Shown here: positions 26,064 to 34,411 of the stretch, one piece after another
Layout of the letters: every line of letters starts with the position of its first letter
Numbering within the stretch: position 1 is the first letter of the stretch
DNA from: Eubacteriales bacterium
GTDB lineage: Bacteria > Bacillota > Clostridia > Lachnospirales > Lachnospiraceae
Direction: 5' to 3'
DNA: 58,515 bases
Assembly: GCA_030524715.1 (NCBI GenBank)
Contig: JAUNGB010000023.1
Span: 1-58,515, forward strand
Notes under the pieces: model-generated
What the model saw: only the letters and a program-made list of their open reading frames with translations
Told to the model about the DNA's origin: nothing
Databases searched by the model: none
Program-made: the position numbers and the translations under genes

Positions 26064-27175
26064 CAGCATTACTGGAATTTAAGCAGAAACTGAAAAGCTT
26101 TTACGGGCAGTATGAAATCTATATTCTGCCATTTTTGAAATTTGTGGTAGGTCTGGCCTATTTTATGTGGATCAATCAGAATATGGGCTATATGGAAGAA
26201 CTGAATAATATTTTTGTCGTCCTTATCCTGGCTCTGATCTGCTCGATCCTGCCGTCTTCGGCAATGATCTTTGTGGGCTTCGTTTTGATGATCGGACATT
26301 GCTATGCGCTGGGAATTGAAGTCGCGGGCTTTATGCTGGTTCTTCTGCTGTTTATGATGATCCTGCTTCTGCGCTTCAGCACAGGCAAAAATATTGTTCT
26401 TGTGTTCACTCCGCTTTCCTTCAGCCTGAATGTGCCGGCTTTGCTGCCGGTAGGCAGCGGGCTTCTGTGCAGCGCGGTATCGGCGCTCCCGGCAGGCTGC
26501 GGCGTTATTATTTATTACTTTGTCCGTTTGCTCCAGTCACAGACGCAGATATTTGAAAATCCGGACATGGAGACGCTGGACAGACTGGCTGTTCTGGCTG
26601 ACGGAATGGTGCAGAACTGGGAAATGTGGATCAATGTGGTTGCCTTTATTCTGGTAACACTTCTGGTAAATCTGATCCGTACCCGTTCCTTCGATTACGC
26701 GTGGAGGATCGCGATCGTGGTGGGCGGTGTAACGTATGCGTTTATTATGCTTGCCGGAAGCTTTTATTTTGAAGTGGACATTAATATGGTATCGCTTATC
26801 GTCTTTACCGTTGTGGCGGTTGTGGTGGGTATCATTCTGGAATTTTTTGTGTTCGGCGGAGATTATTCCCGTACCGAGCGTCTGGAATATGAGGACGACG
26901 AATATTACTACTATGTAAAAGCCGTGCCCAAGGCTTCCGTTGCAACCTCAGAGCGCAGCATTAAAAAGATCAACGGGGATCCTGTAAGGGAAGATAAAAA
27001 AACGGAGGAAGGCGTGGTATCCTACGCAAATCCGATCTTCCAGGGAGAAGCAAAACCAGGGAAGTCCCCGGCGCCCTCAATGAAAGAAGAGAGCGCCCAT
27101 CCGGTGATCAAGACGGCTGAGCTTGAAGATATCGATTTTGAGAAAAAGCTGGAAGAGTCTTTGAAAGATTTATAA
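26060..27175 (+). CDS. polytopic membrane protein of unknown function, upstream of cdaA
   Basis: A 371-residue protein with about eight hydrophobic helices across residues 20-270. A charged, probably cytoplasmic tail (EYEDDEYYYYVKAVPKASV...) of ~100 residues follows, ending in EDIDFEKKLEESLKDL. It overlaps the previous gene by four bases. There are no transporter or enzyme motifs that I can identify. It is likely a partner of the 144-residue protein. A 3 x 17-bp tandem repeat begins at its stop codon. Confidence 0.75.
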   Translation: MTALLEFKQKLKSFYGQYEIYILPFLKFVVGLAYFMWINQNMGYMEELNNIFVVLILALICSILPSSAMIFVGFVLMIGHCYALGIEVAGFMLVLLLFMMILLLRFSTGKNIVLVFTPLSFSLNVPALLPVGSGLLCSAVSALPAGCGVIIYYFVRLLQSQTQIFENPDMETLDRLAVLADGMVQNWEMWINVVAFILVTLLVNLIRTRSFDYAWRIAIVVGGVTYAFIMLAGSFYFEVDINMVSLIVFTVVAVVVGIILEFFVFGGDYSRTERLEYEDDEYYYYVKAVPKASVATSERSIKKINGDPVREDKKTEEGVVSYANPIFQGEAKPGKSPAPSMKEESAHPVIKTAELEDIDFEKKLEESLKDL

Positions 27176-27222
27176 AAAGATTAATTTAATAAAAAGATCA
27201 AATTAATAAAAAGATTTATGAT
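27172..27222 (+). repeat. three 17-bp tandem repeats
   Basis: Units begin ATAAAAAGAT at 27172, 27189 and 27206, with the last seven bases varying. The first unit contains the stop codon of the upstream gene. The block lies in the leader of cdaA. Confidence 0.75.
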
Positions 27223-27294
27223 CGGCTCTGACAGAACGGAATAGATCCGGCAGAAATAAAAGCTTTTGGTTTAAGCAGGGGAAAGGAGGACATT

Positions 27295-28179
27295 ATGCAG
27301 AACATCTTGCAGATGATTATCGGATATTTATCTCAGATCAATCTGCCCAACATCGGAGTGATCGATGTGATCGAAATACTGCTCATATCGTTTTTTGTAT
27401 ATCAGTTTATGGTATGGATCAAGTATACCCGTGCTTATACCTTGCTTAAGGGCATCCTGACAGTGCTTGCGTTTCTTCTGGTTGCCTATATATTCAAGAT
27501 GACGACCATTCTCTGGATCGTGGAGAAGGTTGCCAGCGCTCTGGCTATCGGTGTGGTCGTGATCTTTCAGCCTGAGCTGCGTAAGGTTCTGGAGCAGCTC
27601 GGACAGAAAAAAATCATGTCGGCGCTCATCCCCTTTGACGCCGGCAGGGAGGTACAGGAACGTTTTACGGATAAGACGGTGAATGAACTGGTTAAGGCCT
27701 GTTTTGATATGGGCGAGGTGAAGACGGGAGCCCTGATCGTTATCGAGCAGGACATCCGCCTTACGGAATACGAGCGGACCGGAATCAATGTGGACGCTGT
27801 CCTGACCAGCCAGCTTCTGATCAATATTTTTGAGCATAATACCCCTCTTCATGACGGAGCTGTTCTTGTAAGAGGCAACCGTATTGTATCAGCTACCTGC
27901 TATCTTCCTCTTTCCGATAATATGGAACTGAGCAAACAGCTTGGAACCAGACATCGGGCCGGGGTAGGCATCAGCGAGGTCAGCGATTCCGTAACGATCA
28001 TTGTTTCTGAAGAAACCGGTCAGGTTTCCGTGGCTCAGCACGGCCGCCTGATCCGAAATGTTACAAGTAACCGTTTAAGAGAGATTCTGGTAAAAGCCCA
28101 GAATAAGAAGGTTGTAGACAACAGCAAACTGCGTCACTTACTGAAAGGGAGAGTGAAACATGAAGAGAAAGCTGACTAA
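27295..28179 (+). CDS. cdaA: diadenylate cyclase CdaA
   Basis: Makes c-di-AMP from two ATP; essential in many Firmicutes for potassium and wall homeostasis. The 294-residue protein has three N-terminal membrane helices (about 20-80) and the DAC domain. The catalytic motifs are DGAVLVRGN near residue 188 and GTRHRAG near 218. The ATG has AAGGAGG a few bases upstream. The next gene, cdaR, overlaps by 20 bases, the usual cdaA-cdaR arrangement; glmM is not in this window. Confidence 0.97.
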   Translation: MQNILQMIIGYLSQINLPNIGVIDVIEILLISFFVYQFMVWIKYTRAYTLLKGILTVLAFLLVAYIFKMTTILWIVEKVASALAIGVVVIFQPELRKVLEQLGQKKIMSALIPFDAGREVQERFTDKTVNELVKACFDMGEVKTGALIVIEQDIRLTEYERTGINVDAVLTSQLLINIFEHNTPLHDGAVLVRGNRIVSATCYLPLSDNMELSKQLGTRHRAGVGISEVSDSVTIIVSEETGQVSVAQHGRLIRNVTSNRLREILVKAQNKKVVDNSKLRHLLKGRVKHEEKAD

Positions 28180-29455
28180 AAATATCCCTTTGAAGATTAT
28201 GTCCCTGGCAGTCGGCGTTTTGGTCTGGCTGTTGGTAGTAAATATTGATAATCCCATCACTACAAGAGTGATCACCATCAACAATGTGCAATTAGTTAAT
28301 GAAGCGTATCTTGATGATTTCGGAAAGATGTGCGTCCAGGAGGAAGACCAGGACGCGATCCGCGTTACCATTAAGGGAGAGCGCAAGACTGTAGAAGGAA
28401 TCAAGCCGTCCGATATCACAGCGGTGGCGGACGTCCAGCAGTCGGCGAACCTGAATATGGATTCAGATCTGGTCATGGTTCCCATTTATGTGACCTGCGA
28501 TAAGGTTTCGAGCACCAACATTGAGGTGACTCCCAGAAATTTAAGTATTCATCTGGAGGATAAGAAGACTCAGGAGTTCGTGGTCAGCGTAAGCAGCAAA
28601 GGCGATTCCAGGCCGGGACGGGGCTATGAGGTGGGAACCCTTACTTCTAATCCGGAGAAAATCAAGATTACGGGTCCGGCCTCTCTGATCAATAAAATAG
28701 ACAAGGTAAGCGCTACCGTCGACGTCAGCGGAAGCACCTCCGACGTAGTGGAAGAGACTGAGGTGACGATCATTGATAAAAACGGGGAAGAGCTTGACGA
28801 GCTCCAGATGAGCTATCTGAATGTGCCGAAGGTTACAGTGACGGCCAAGCTGTGGAAGGTCCGTTCTAATGTAAAGATCCATGCGGATTATGTGGGAGAG
28901 CCGGCAGAGGGATACGAAGCGGAGGATACCGTAACGGTGATCCCGGATGTTGTCAGTGTGGCAGGCCCCGATGATGTGCTGGAAGAACTGAGCCAGATGG
29001 ATAACACTATTTGGATACCTGCGGAAACCGTGGATATTTCCGGCCAGAGCAAGGACTACGAACAGAAGGTGAATATAGCCGAGCTGCTTCCGGAGGGCCT
29101 GACATTGACCAGCGATTCCAGCGAGGACGTCTTTGTCCAGGTAAGCATTCTTCCGGAGGGAAGTCTTTCTTATGATATTTCCACCAAGGATATCGCCAAG
29201 AATAATCTGGCCGACGATATGCAGGTGATGTTTGAAACAGATAAGATCGAAATCCGCATTAAGGGAGTGGATAAGAGCCTGGACGATCTTGACGAGACAA
29301 AGATCAGCGCTTCCATTGACCTGAAGGATAAAGGTGAGGGAAGCTATAAGATACTTGTCAGTGTTGAACTTCCCGACGGCTATGAACTGGTGGAAAGCCC
29401 GTTTGCGGAAGTGAAGGTTTCAGAAATTTCCAGTGTGGAACAAAGCGAGGAATAG
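28160..29455 (+). CDS. cdaR: CdaR, YbbR-domain regulator of CdaA
   Basis: A membrane-anchored extracellular protein that modulates CdaA. One N-terminal helix (residues 12-30, LKIMSLAVGVLVWLLVVNI) is followed by four YbbR-type beta domains of ~80-90 residues. They are recognisable by repeated endings such as VSGSTSDV and VDISGQSKDYEQKVNI. The ATG follows GGGAGAGTG inside the end of cdaA. Confidence 0.93.
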   Translation: MKRKLTKNIPLKIMSLAVGVLVWLLVVNIDNPITTRVITINNVQLVNEAYLDDFGKMCVQEEDQDAIRVTIKGERKTVEGIKPSDITAVADVQQSANLNMDSDLVMVPIYVTCDKVSSTNIEVTPRNLSIHLEDKKTQEFVVSVSSKGDSRPGRGYEVGTLTSNPEKIKITGPASLINKIDKVSATVDVSGSTSDVVEETEVTIIDKNGEELDELQMSYLNVPKVTVTAKLWKVRSNVKIHADYVGEPAEGYEAEDTVTVIPDVVSVAGPDDVLEELSQMDNTIWIPAETVDISGQSKDYEQKVNIAELLPEGLTLTSDSSEDVFVQVSILPEGSLSYDISTKDIAKNNLADDMQVMFETDKIEIRIKGVDKSLDDLDETKISASIDLKDKGEGSYKILVSVELPDGYELVESPFAEVKVSEISSVEQSEE

Positions 29456-29468
29456 GGGGAGTAACGCT

Positions 29469-29732
29469 ATGGTAAGTAAAAAAGTAACAATAAACAATCC
29501 GACAGGCCTTCACTTGCGTCCGGCAGGACTTTTGTGTAAGGAAGCAATGAAGTTTAAGTCGCTGATCACATTTACTTTTGAAGGCGGTACGGCCAATGCC
29601 AAAAGTGTATTGAGCGTACTTGGAGCGTGTGTGAAGTGCGGAGACAGTATAGAGTTAGTCTGCGAGGGCGTCGATGAAGACGAGGCCCTGAAAACTCTGG
29701 TGGATGCCATAGAGAGCGGACTCGGTGAATAA
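29469..29732 (+). CDS. ptsH: HPr phosphocarrier protein
   Basis: An 87-residue protein. His15 in GLHLRPAG is the phosphotransfer residue and Ser46 in ANAKSVLSVLG is the site of HPr kinase. Both are present, so it can serve in sugar transport and in CcpA-type catabolite control, unlike Crh, which lacks His15. The LHLRPA sequence differs slightly from the commoner IHARPA. The ATG at 29469 follows AGGGGGAGTAAC. The frame upstream only re-reads the end of cdaR. No ptsI is adjacent. Confidence 0.9.
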   Translation: MVSKKVTINNPTGLHLRPAGLLCKEAMKFKSLITFTFEGGTANAKSVLSVLGACVKCGDSIELVCEGVDEDEALKTLVDAIESGLGE

Positions 29733-29773
29733 TGGGTAACAAATTGTTTTAATTATAAAAGGAGGAGTATATT

Positions 29774-32263
29774 TTGAAAAAAAGAATTGTGGCAGCCCTG
29801 CTGAGCTTGACGTTATGTATGGCTACCGTAATGGAGACAGGAGCGGCCGCTTTTGACGACCAGTTGTTTACGGATGCTCCGGCAGCGGTCACAGACGTCG
29901 CCGCTGCTCAGGATCCGGTGGGAGATATTCAGACGGAGACCAACGAAGCTCCGGCAGAACAGGTTACTCCGACGCCGGAGGAACCGGAAGAAGTAACGCC
30001 CACGCCGGAAACTCCGGGAGAGGCAACGCCAGCGCCGGAGGAACCGGGAGAGGTAACGCCTTCTCCAGAACCTTCCGGGGAGCCGACCCCAACGCCGGGA
30101 GATTCTGATGTTGATGTGTTTGTCCCGGGGGAAGAATTGCCGGACGACGGTATTACAGATCCGGATGCGGAAACTGACATTTTCTCCAGCGGGGATGCAG
30201 AACTGCTTTCATCCGCAGCACTCATAGAGGTCAACAGGACAGACTGGGTGCAGACGCCCTCAGGCAGCGGAGAATGGATGCTGAAAAGCGGAGAGAATAC
30301 ATATTATAAGGATACGGACGGTATCTTATATATTAAGACTGTAGAGGATAAAAGCGCTCCGGCGTCAGATACGGCTGCCCATACAGGACACAGCGGATAT
30401 TACATGTTTACCGCGGCCGGGATTCTGGTAGAAGGACGCGCCAGCATTGCACCGGGAACCCCGGGATATGATGGAACGACTACAGAGGAATATTATTTTA
30501 TGCTCAGCACAGAGGCAGAATATCTGCAGGGATATGAGTCCAATGCCGTAAAGACGCCTCTTAACTCCAATATGGGACAGCTTCAGAAGAAGTATTGGCT
30601 GTGGTCGGACGGCGCTTTCCGCTACTATGATTCCACAGGGAAGTATCTCACTATGGCGAAGCTGAAAGAAACCCGTGTTGCAGCAGGCACCTATGACGGA
30701 TATTACAACATCAACGGCGACTATTACTGCCTGGATGATAACGGAGTTCCCAGGGTAGGAGACGTCGAGTTGACAGACGTCAGGAAACCTGGTAAATATT
30801 ACTTCCAGCCGGCAGGCAGCGACGGGATCCCGGGCAAGATGTTCAAGGGAGGCTGGCTTCAGACACAGACCACCAAGGGGACGCAGTGGCGCTATTATAA
30901 GAGTTCAGGCCAGTTATATGAGCGCGGTATTGTAGCCACACGTCTGGATACGGAAGTTATGGGCGATTACACCTATCTGCTGGATCAGGATGGATACATC
31001 ATTAAGAGCAAGATGGTGAAGGCCGCTAATAATTCCTATTACGGTTCCGATAAGAACGGCCGTGTCTACAAGAGCAAGCTTGTAAAATATGGCAATTACA
31101 GATATTATTTCGGAAGCAGCGGCAAACGCGCGACCTGGACGAACTCCTGGCACCGCTGCCCGGGAGCGAGCAACCGCTTCTACTATTTCGGCAAAACCGC
31201 AGGACGGGTAACTGAGAAAACAGGCTGGCAGAAGGTAACCAGCACAAGCGGAAAAATGTACGGCTGGTTCTACTTCAGCAGCAACGGCAACCATTATATG
31301 AATAAATGGGCCCAGGGAGGCTATTTCAGGGAAGACGGCAGGCTGGCAAGCGGCGTTACCACAGTAAACGGCAAGACGTATTTCTTCCAGGTGTCCAATT
31401 CCAAAGAACACAGAGGAAAGCTCTTTAAGAGTACCTGGATCAGCTACAAAGGCAAGAGATATTACGCAGGAAGCAACGGCGTTCTTTATGGAAACGGATG
31501 GAAGAAGATCAGCGGGGCTTATTACTACTTTAATGAGGATTTCACAGTTAAGACCAATACCTTCGCAACCAGAAACGGCGTGAACGGTTATCTGGATTCC
31601 AAGGGTAAATACTGTACCGGATGGGTTGTGGTAGATAACGCTACCAATAAGGTACGCTATGTTGATCCGGACGGAGACGGCTTTGTGAAGAACACCTCCA
31701 AGGTGATCGACGGCCTGAGATATTACTTTGATAAGAACGGCTACCGTAAAAACGACCTGACCTCTATATACAAAGGACCGTATTATGTGGAGGTTGACCG
31801 TGTGAACGGTGTAATGACTATTTTTGATAAGAACAGGACAACACCGGTAAAATCCATCCGTGTATCGGTAGGGCTTTCAGGCACACCGACTCCTCTGGGC
31901 ACTTATGTCCTGAGACGTTCAGCCAGATGGCAGCCTTTGATGGGACCGTCCTGGGGACAGTATGGTACTCATGTTTCCGGCGCAGGCCAGGGAGGTATTT
32001 TTGTTCACTCCGTAGCCGGTTGGGCAACGAACAGCACCAGCATGCCGATGGGAGAATACAACAAGCTGGGTAATCCGGCGTCCCATGGCTGTATCCGCTG
32101 CTGCGTGGCAGATGCGAAATGGGTATATGAGAACTGCAACGGCGCTACCATCAAGATCTTTGACGGAACCTACAAGGCGGACGAGGTTTTCAAGGGGCCG
32201 TTAGGACGCAGAGCTCTGGTGAAGACAAACGGCAATTATGACCCTACAGATCCGGCTCTTTAA
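29774..32263 (+). CDS. secreted L,D-transpeptidase with choline-binding-like repeats
   Basis: An 829-residue wall enzyme predicted to form 3-3 cross-links or attach proteins. It has a signal peptide (about 1-26) and a Pro/Thr/Glu linker with TPTPEEPEE repeats at ~55-125. A long array of aromatic wall-binding repeats (GWKKISGAYYYF, WRYYKSSGQLY) spans about 150-660. The C-terminal YkuD domain has GIFVHSV (His) and ASHGCIRCCVADAKWVYE (catalytic Cys). The start is TTG after AGGAGGAG. It is the first of three enzymes in this window with such repeats. Confidence 0.93.
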   Translation: MKKRIVAALLSLTLCMATVMETGAAAFDDQLFTDAPAAVTDVAAAQDPVGDIQTETNEAPAEQVTPTPEEPEEVTPTPETPGEATPAPEEPGEVTPSPEPSGEPTPTPGDSDVDVFVPGEELPDDGITDPDAETDIFSSGDAELLSSAALIEVNRTDWVQTPSGSGEWMLKSGENTYYKDTDGILYIKTVEDKSAPASDTAAHTGHSGYYMFTAAGILVEGRASIAPGTPGYDGTTTEEYYFMLSTEAEYLQGYESNAVKTPLNSNMGQLQKKYWLWSDGAFRYYDSTGKYLTMAKLKETRVAAGTYDGYYNINGDYYCLDDNGVPRVGDVELTDVRKPGKYYFQPAGSDGIPGKMFKGGWLQTQTTKGTQWRYYKSSGQLYERGIVATRLDTEVMGDYTYLLDQDGYIIKSKMVKAANNSYYGSDKNGRVYKSKLVKYGNYRYYFGSSGKRATWTNSWHRCPGASNRFYYFGKTAGRVTEKTGWQKVTSTSGKMYGWFYFSSNGNHYMNKWAQGGYFREDGRLASGVTTVNGKTYFFQVSNSKEHRGKLFKSTWISYKGKRYYAGSNGVLYGNGWKKISGAYYYFNEDFTVKTNTFATRNGVNGYLDSKGKYCTGWVVVDNATNKVRYVDPDGDGFVKNTSKVIDGLRYYFDKNGYRKNDLTSIYKGPYYVEVDRVNGVMTIFDKNRTTPVKSIRVSVGLSGTPTPLGTYVLRRSARWQPLMGPSWGQYGTHVSGAGQGGIFVHSVAGWATNSTSMPMGEYNKLGNPASHGCIRCCVADAKWVYENCNGATIKIFDGTYKADEVFKGPLGRRALVKTNGNYDPTDPAL

Positions 32264-32277
32264 AATTCTAAAATAAG

Positions 32278-32310
32278 GTTACTATTCACACCTGCGGCGT
32301 AAACAGTAAC
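32278..32310 (+). repeat. 33-nt dispersed hairpin repeat, copy 3
   Basis: Arms GTTACTATT/AACAGTAAC around CACACCTGCGGCGTA. Confidence 0.75.
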
Positions 32311-32327
32311 AAAATAAGAACTACAGA

Positions 32328-32358
32328 GGCACTCTTCGTGAAAACGGAGGGTGCCGTT
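32328..32358 (+). terminator. intrinsic terminator after L,D-transpeptidase gene
   Basis: A stem GGCACTCT + CGT paired with ACG + AGGGTGCC around GAAA, followed by GTTT. Confidence 0.6.
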
Positions 32359-32359
32359 T

Positions 32360-32399
32360 AAAGAATAGAAGAAATTCGCGCAGCTTTAGATGCGCGGTT
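32360..32399 (+). repeat. ~40-nt dispersed RNA-like element, copy 2
   Basis: AAGAATAGAAGAAATT followed by CGCGCA (32377-32382), loop GCTTTAGA and TGCGCG (32391-32396), then GTTC. It matches copy 1 at 14329-14368. Confidence 0.6.
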
Positions 32400-32427
32400 C
32401 AGGAAACAAAAAGGAGAATTTATTTTC

Positions 32428-33357
32428 ATGAGTCTGTATTCTATTGTTGTCCCGGTTTATAATTCCGAGCATACACTGGAAGAATTATATAGCAGAATTA
32501 AAGCGGTCTTTACCGACACCCTCCATGAGGAATTTGAAATGATCCTGGTGGACGACAGTTCCAGGGACGGATCCTTCAGGGTTATGGAAAAGCTTCACCA
32601 AATGGATCCCCGGGTAAAGATCATACAGCTTGCCAAAAATTTCGGACAGCATCCAGCGCTTTTATGCGGATTTTCTCATGTGTCCGGTGATTTCGTCATC
32701 ACTCTGGATGATGATCTTCAGCATCCTCCGGAAGAAATCCCCAAAATGGTAAATGCCATGAAGGAGCGTGAAGATGTGGACGTGATCATAGCCAAATACG
32801 AGGGACGTAAGCACAGTCTTATCCGCAGGATCGGAACCAGAGTTTCCGTCTACGCAACCTCCAAAATGCTTCACAAGGATCCGAATCTGGAGATCACCAG
32901 CTTCCGCCTGATGCGCCGTTTTATTGTGGACGCCATCCTCAATACAAACACCCACCTGCCGCAGATTGGAAATCTTCTGGTACAGACCTCCAACCGGATC
33001 ATTAATGTTCCGGTGGCCCATGATGCGCGCAAATTCGGCAAAAGCAATTATACCTTCCGGCATCTCTTTCACGACCTGATTTATGATATCACCACACATT
33101 CCGCCCTGCCGCTGATCATTGTGCGGAATATCGGGATTATCAGCTTTATTGTAAGCGTACTTCTTGCGATTTTTTATCTGGTACGGTATTTTACCTGCGG
33201 TATTACCGTAGCAGGTTTTACAACGCTGGTGCTGCTTACCCTGGGCTATAACGGGCTGATCCTGCTGGGAATCGGTGTCCTGGGACAATATCTCATGCAC
33301 GTGCTGGATGAATCCAAAAAGATGCCGAATTATGTGATACGCAAAAAAGAACTGTAG
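32428..33357 (+). CDS. GtrB/DPM1-like polyprenyl-phosphate glycosyltransferase
   Basis: A 309-residue GT2 enzyme that likely transfers a sugar from a nucleotide donor to undecaprenyl phosphate on the inner face. Motifs are LVDDSSRDGSF near residue 40 and DDDLQHPPEE near 94 (metal-binding DxD-type). Two C-terminal membrane helices at about 232-255 and 265-290 match the ArnC/GtrB layout. The ATG follows AAGGAGA. The donor sugar is unknown; an aminosugar made with the WecE-type enzyme is one option (inference). Confidence 0.87.
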   Translation: MSLYSIVVPVYNSEHTLEELYSRIKAVFTDTLHEEFEMILVDDSSRDGSFRVMEKLHQMDPRVKIIQLAKNFGQHPALLCGFSHVSGDFVITLDDDLQHPPEEIPKMVNAMKEREDVDVIIAKYEGRKHSLIRRIGTRVSVYATSKMLHKDPNLEITSFRLMRRFIVDAILNTNTHLPQIGNLLVQTSNRIINVPVAHDARKFGKSNYTFRHLFHDLIYDITTHSALPLIIVRNIGIISFIVSVLLAIFYLVRYFTCGITVAGFTTLVLLTLGYNGLILLGIGVLGQYLMHVLDESKKMPNYVIRKKEL

Positions 33358-33373
33358 AAGCCACGATATTGAC

Positions 33374-33410
33374 CATAGAAAGTGCTCATAGAAAGCGCTC
33401 ATAGAAAGGG
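33374..33410 (+). repeat. 13-bp tandem repeats in leader
   Basis: CATAGAAAG(T/C)GCT at 33374 and 33387 and a partial third unit from 33400, which merges into the ribosome binding site of the next gene. Confidence 0.7.
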
Positions 33411-33418
33411 AAATGCTT

Positions 33419-34411
33419 ATGAAAGAAATCGGCGGTTATTTGCAGATGGAGCAGCTTTCCGGGAAGGAATATTACCCGGAACTGCTCCCTTTGAATTTAG
33501 GGCGGACGGCCCTTCTTTATGCATTGGAAAAGCTGCAGGTCCGGCGCCTGTATATCCCAAATTTCATCTGTGATTCTATTACGGCAATGCTTTTTAAATG
33601 GGCGGGGACTGTCACGGTTTATCCCGTAGGAAATGATTTCCTTCCGGCTGAAGGCTTTCTTCAGTCTGAGGAAGCTTATATGAAGGACGGAAGCTATCTC
33701 TTTGTGATAAATTATTATGGACAGATCACAAACAAGATGCTCCGGAGCCTGAAAGAGCAATGCGGAAATCTGATCGTGGACAATACCCACAGCTTTTTCC
33801 AGCATCCTCTTCCGGGGGTTCCTACTCTTTATTCCTGCCGGAAATACTTCGGCCTTCCCGACGGAGCATACCTTTCTCTGCCGGAAAAGCCGGAGGATTT
33901 CAGCAGTCTTCCCATGGACTGCTCCAATCACAGGCTGAAACATATTCTGGGACGCTACGAACAATCCGCTTCCCTGTACTATGGGCAAATGCTGGATACA
34001 GCCCACAGCTTTTATGAAGAACCGGTGAAACAGATGTCTCTGCTCACCAGAAATCTTCTCCGGGGAATCAATTATCAGAAAAGCGCCGCACAGCGGGAAG
34101 AAAATTTTCGGATCCTTGACGGGCTGCTGGGGGCATATCAGCCCCGTGAGTTCTACATGTCCGAAGGCCCCTTTGTATATCCTTTTTATTCCCCGGATGC
34201 TCCTTTATTAAAAAAGCGTCTTGCGGAAAACAAGATTTTTGTGCCGACCTACTGGAATAATGTCATAGAAGAGGCGCCAAGGGACAGCGTGGCATACGAT
34301 CTGGCCGCCCATATCCTTCCCCTCCCGATTGACCAGAGATATTCCCGTGAGGATATGGAACGTATTGCCTGGGTTTTGACAGGCCTGTTAAAGGAGGTGG
34401 ACAAGCGATGA
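33419..34411 (+). CDS. DegT/DnrJ-like aminotransferase-fold protein
   Basis: A 330-residue protein with the fold and signature order of sugar aminotransferases: LNLGRTALLYAL at the N-terminus, YIPNFICDS, VDNTHSF where family members bind PLP, and SCRKYFGLPDGAY with a likely PLP lysine. It is more divergent than the WecE-type protein at 41180. It overlaps the ATP-grasp gene by 4 bases, so the two probably act in one step sequence. The ATG at 33419 has AAAGGGA at a better distance than the ATG at 33413. Substrate is unknown. Confidence 0.68.
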   Translation: MKEIGGYLQMEQLSGKEYYPELLPLNLGRTALLYALEKLQVRRLYIPNFICDSITAMLFKWAGTVTVYPVGNDFLPAEGFLQSEEAYMKDGSYLFVINYYGQITNKMLRSLKEQCGNLIVDNTHSFFQHPLPGVPTLYSCRKYFGLPDGAYLSLPEKPEDFSSLPMDCSNHRLKHILGRYEQSASLYYGQMLDTAHSFYEEPVKQMSLLTRNLLRGINYQKSAAQREENFRILDGLLGAYQPREFYMSEGPFVYPFYSPDAPLLKKRLAENKIFVPTYWNNVIEEAPRDSVAYDLAAHILPLPIDQRYSREDMERIAWVLTGLLKEVDKR

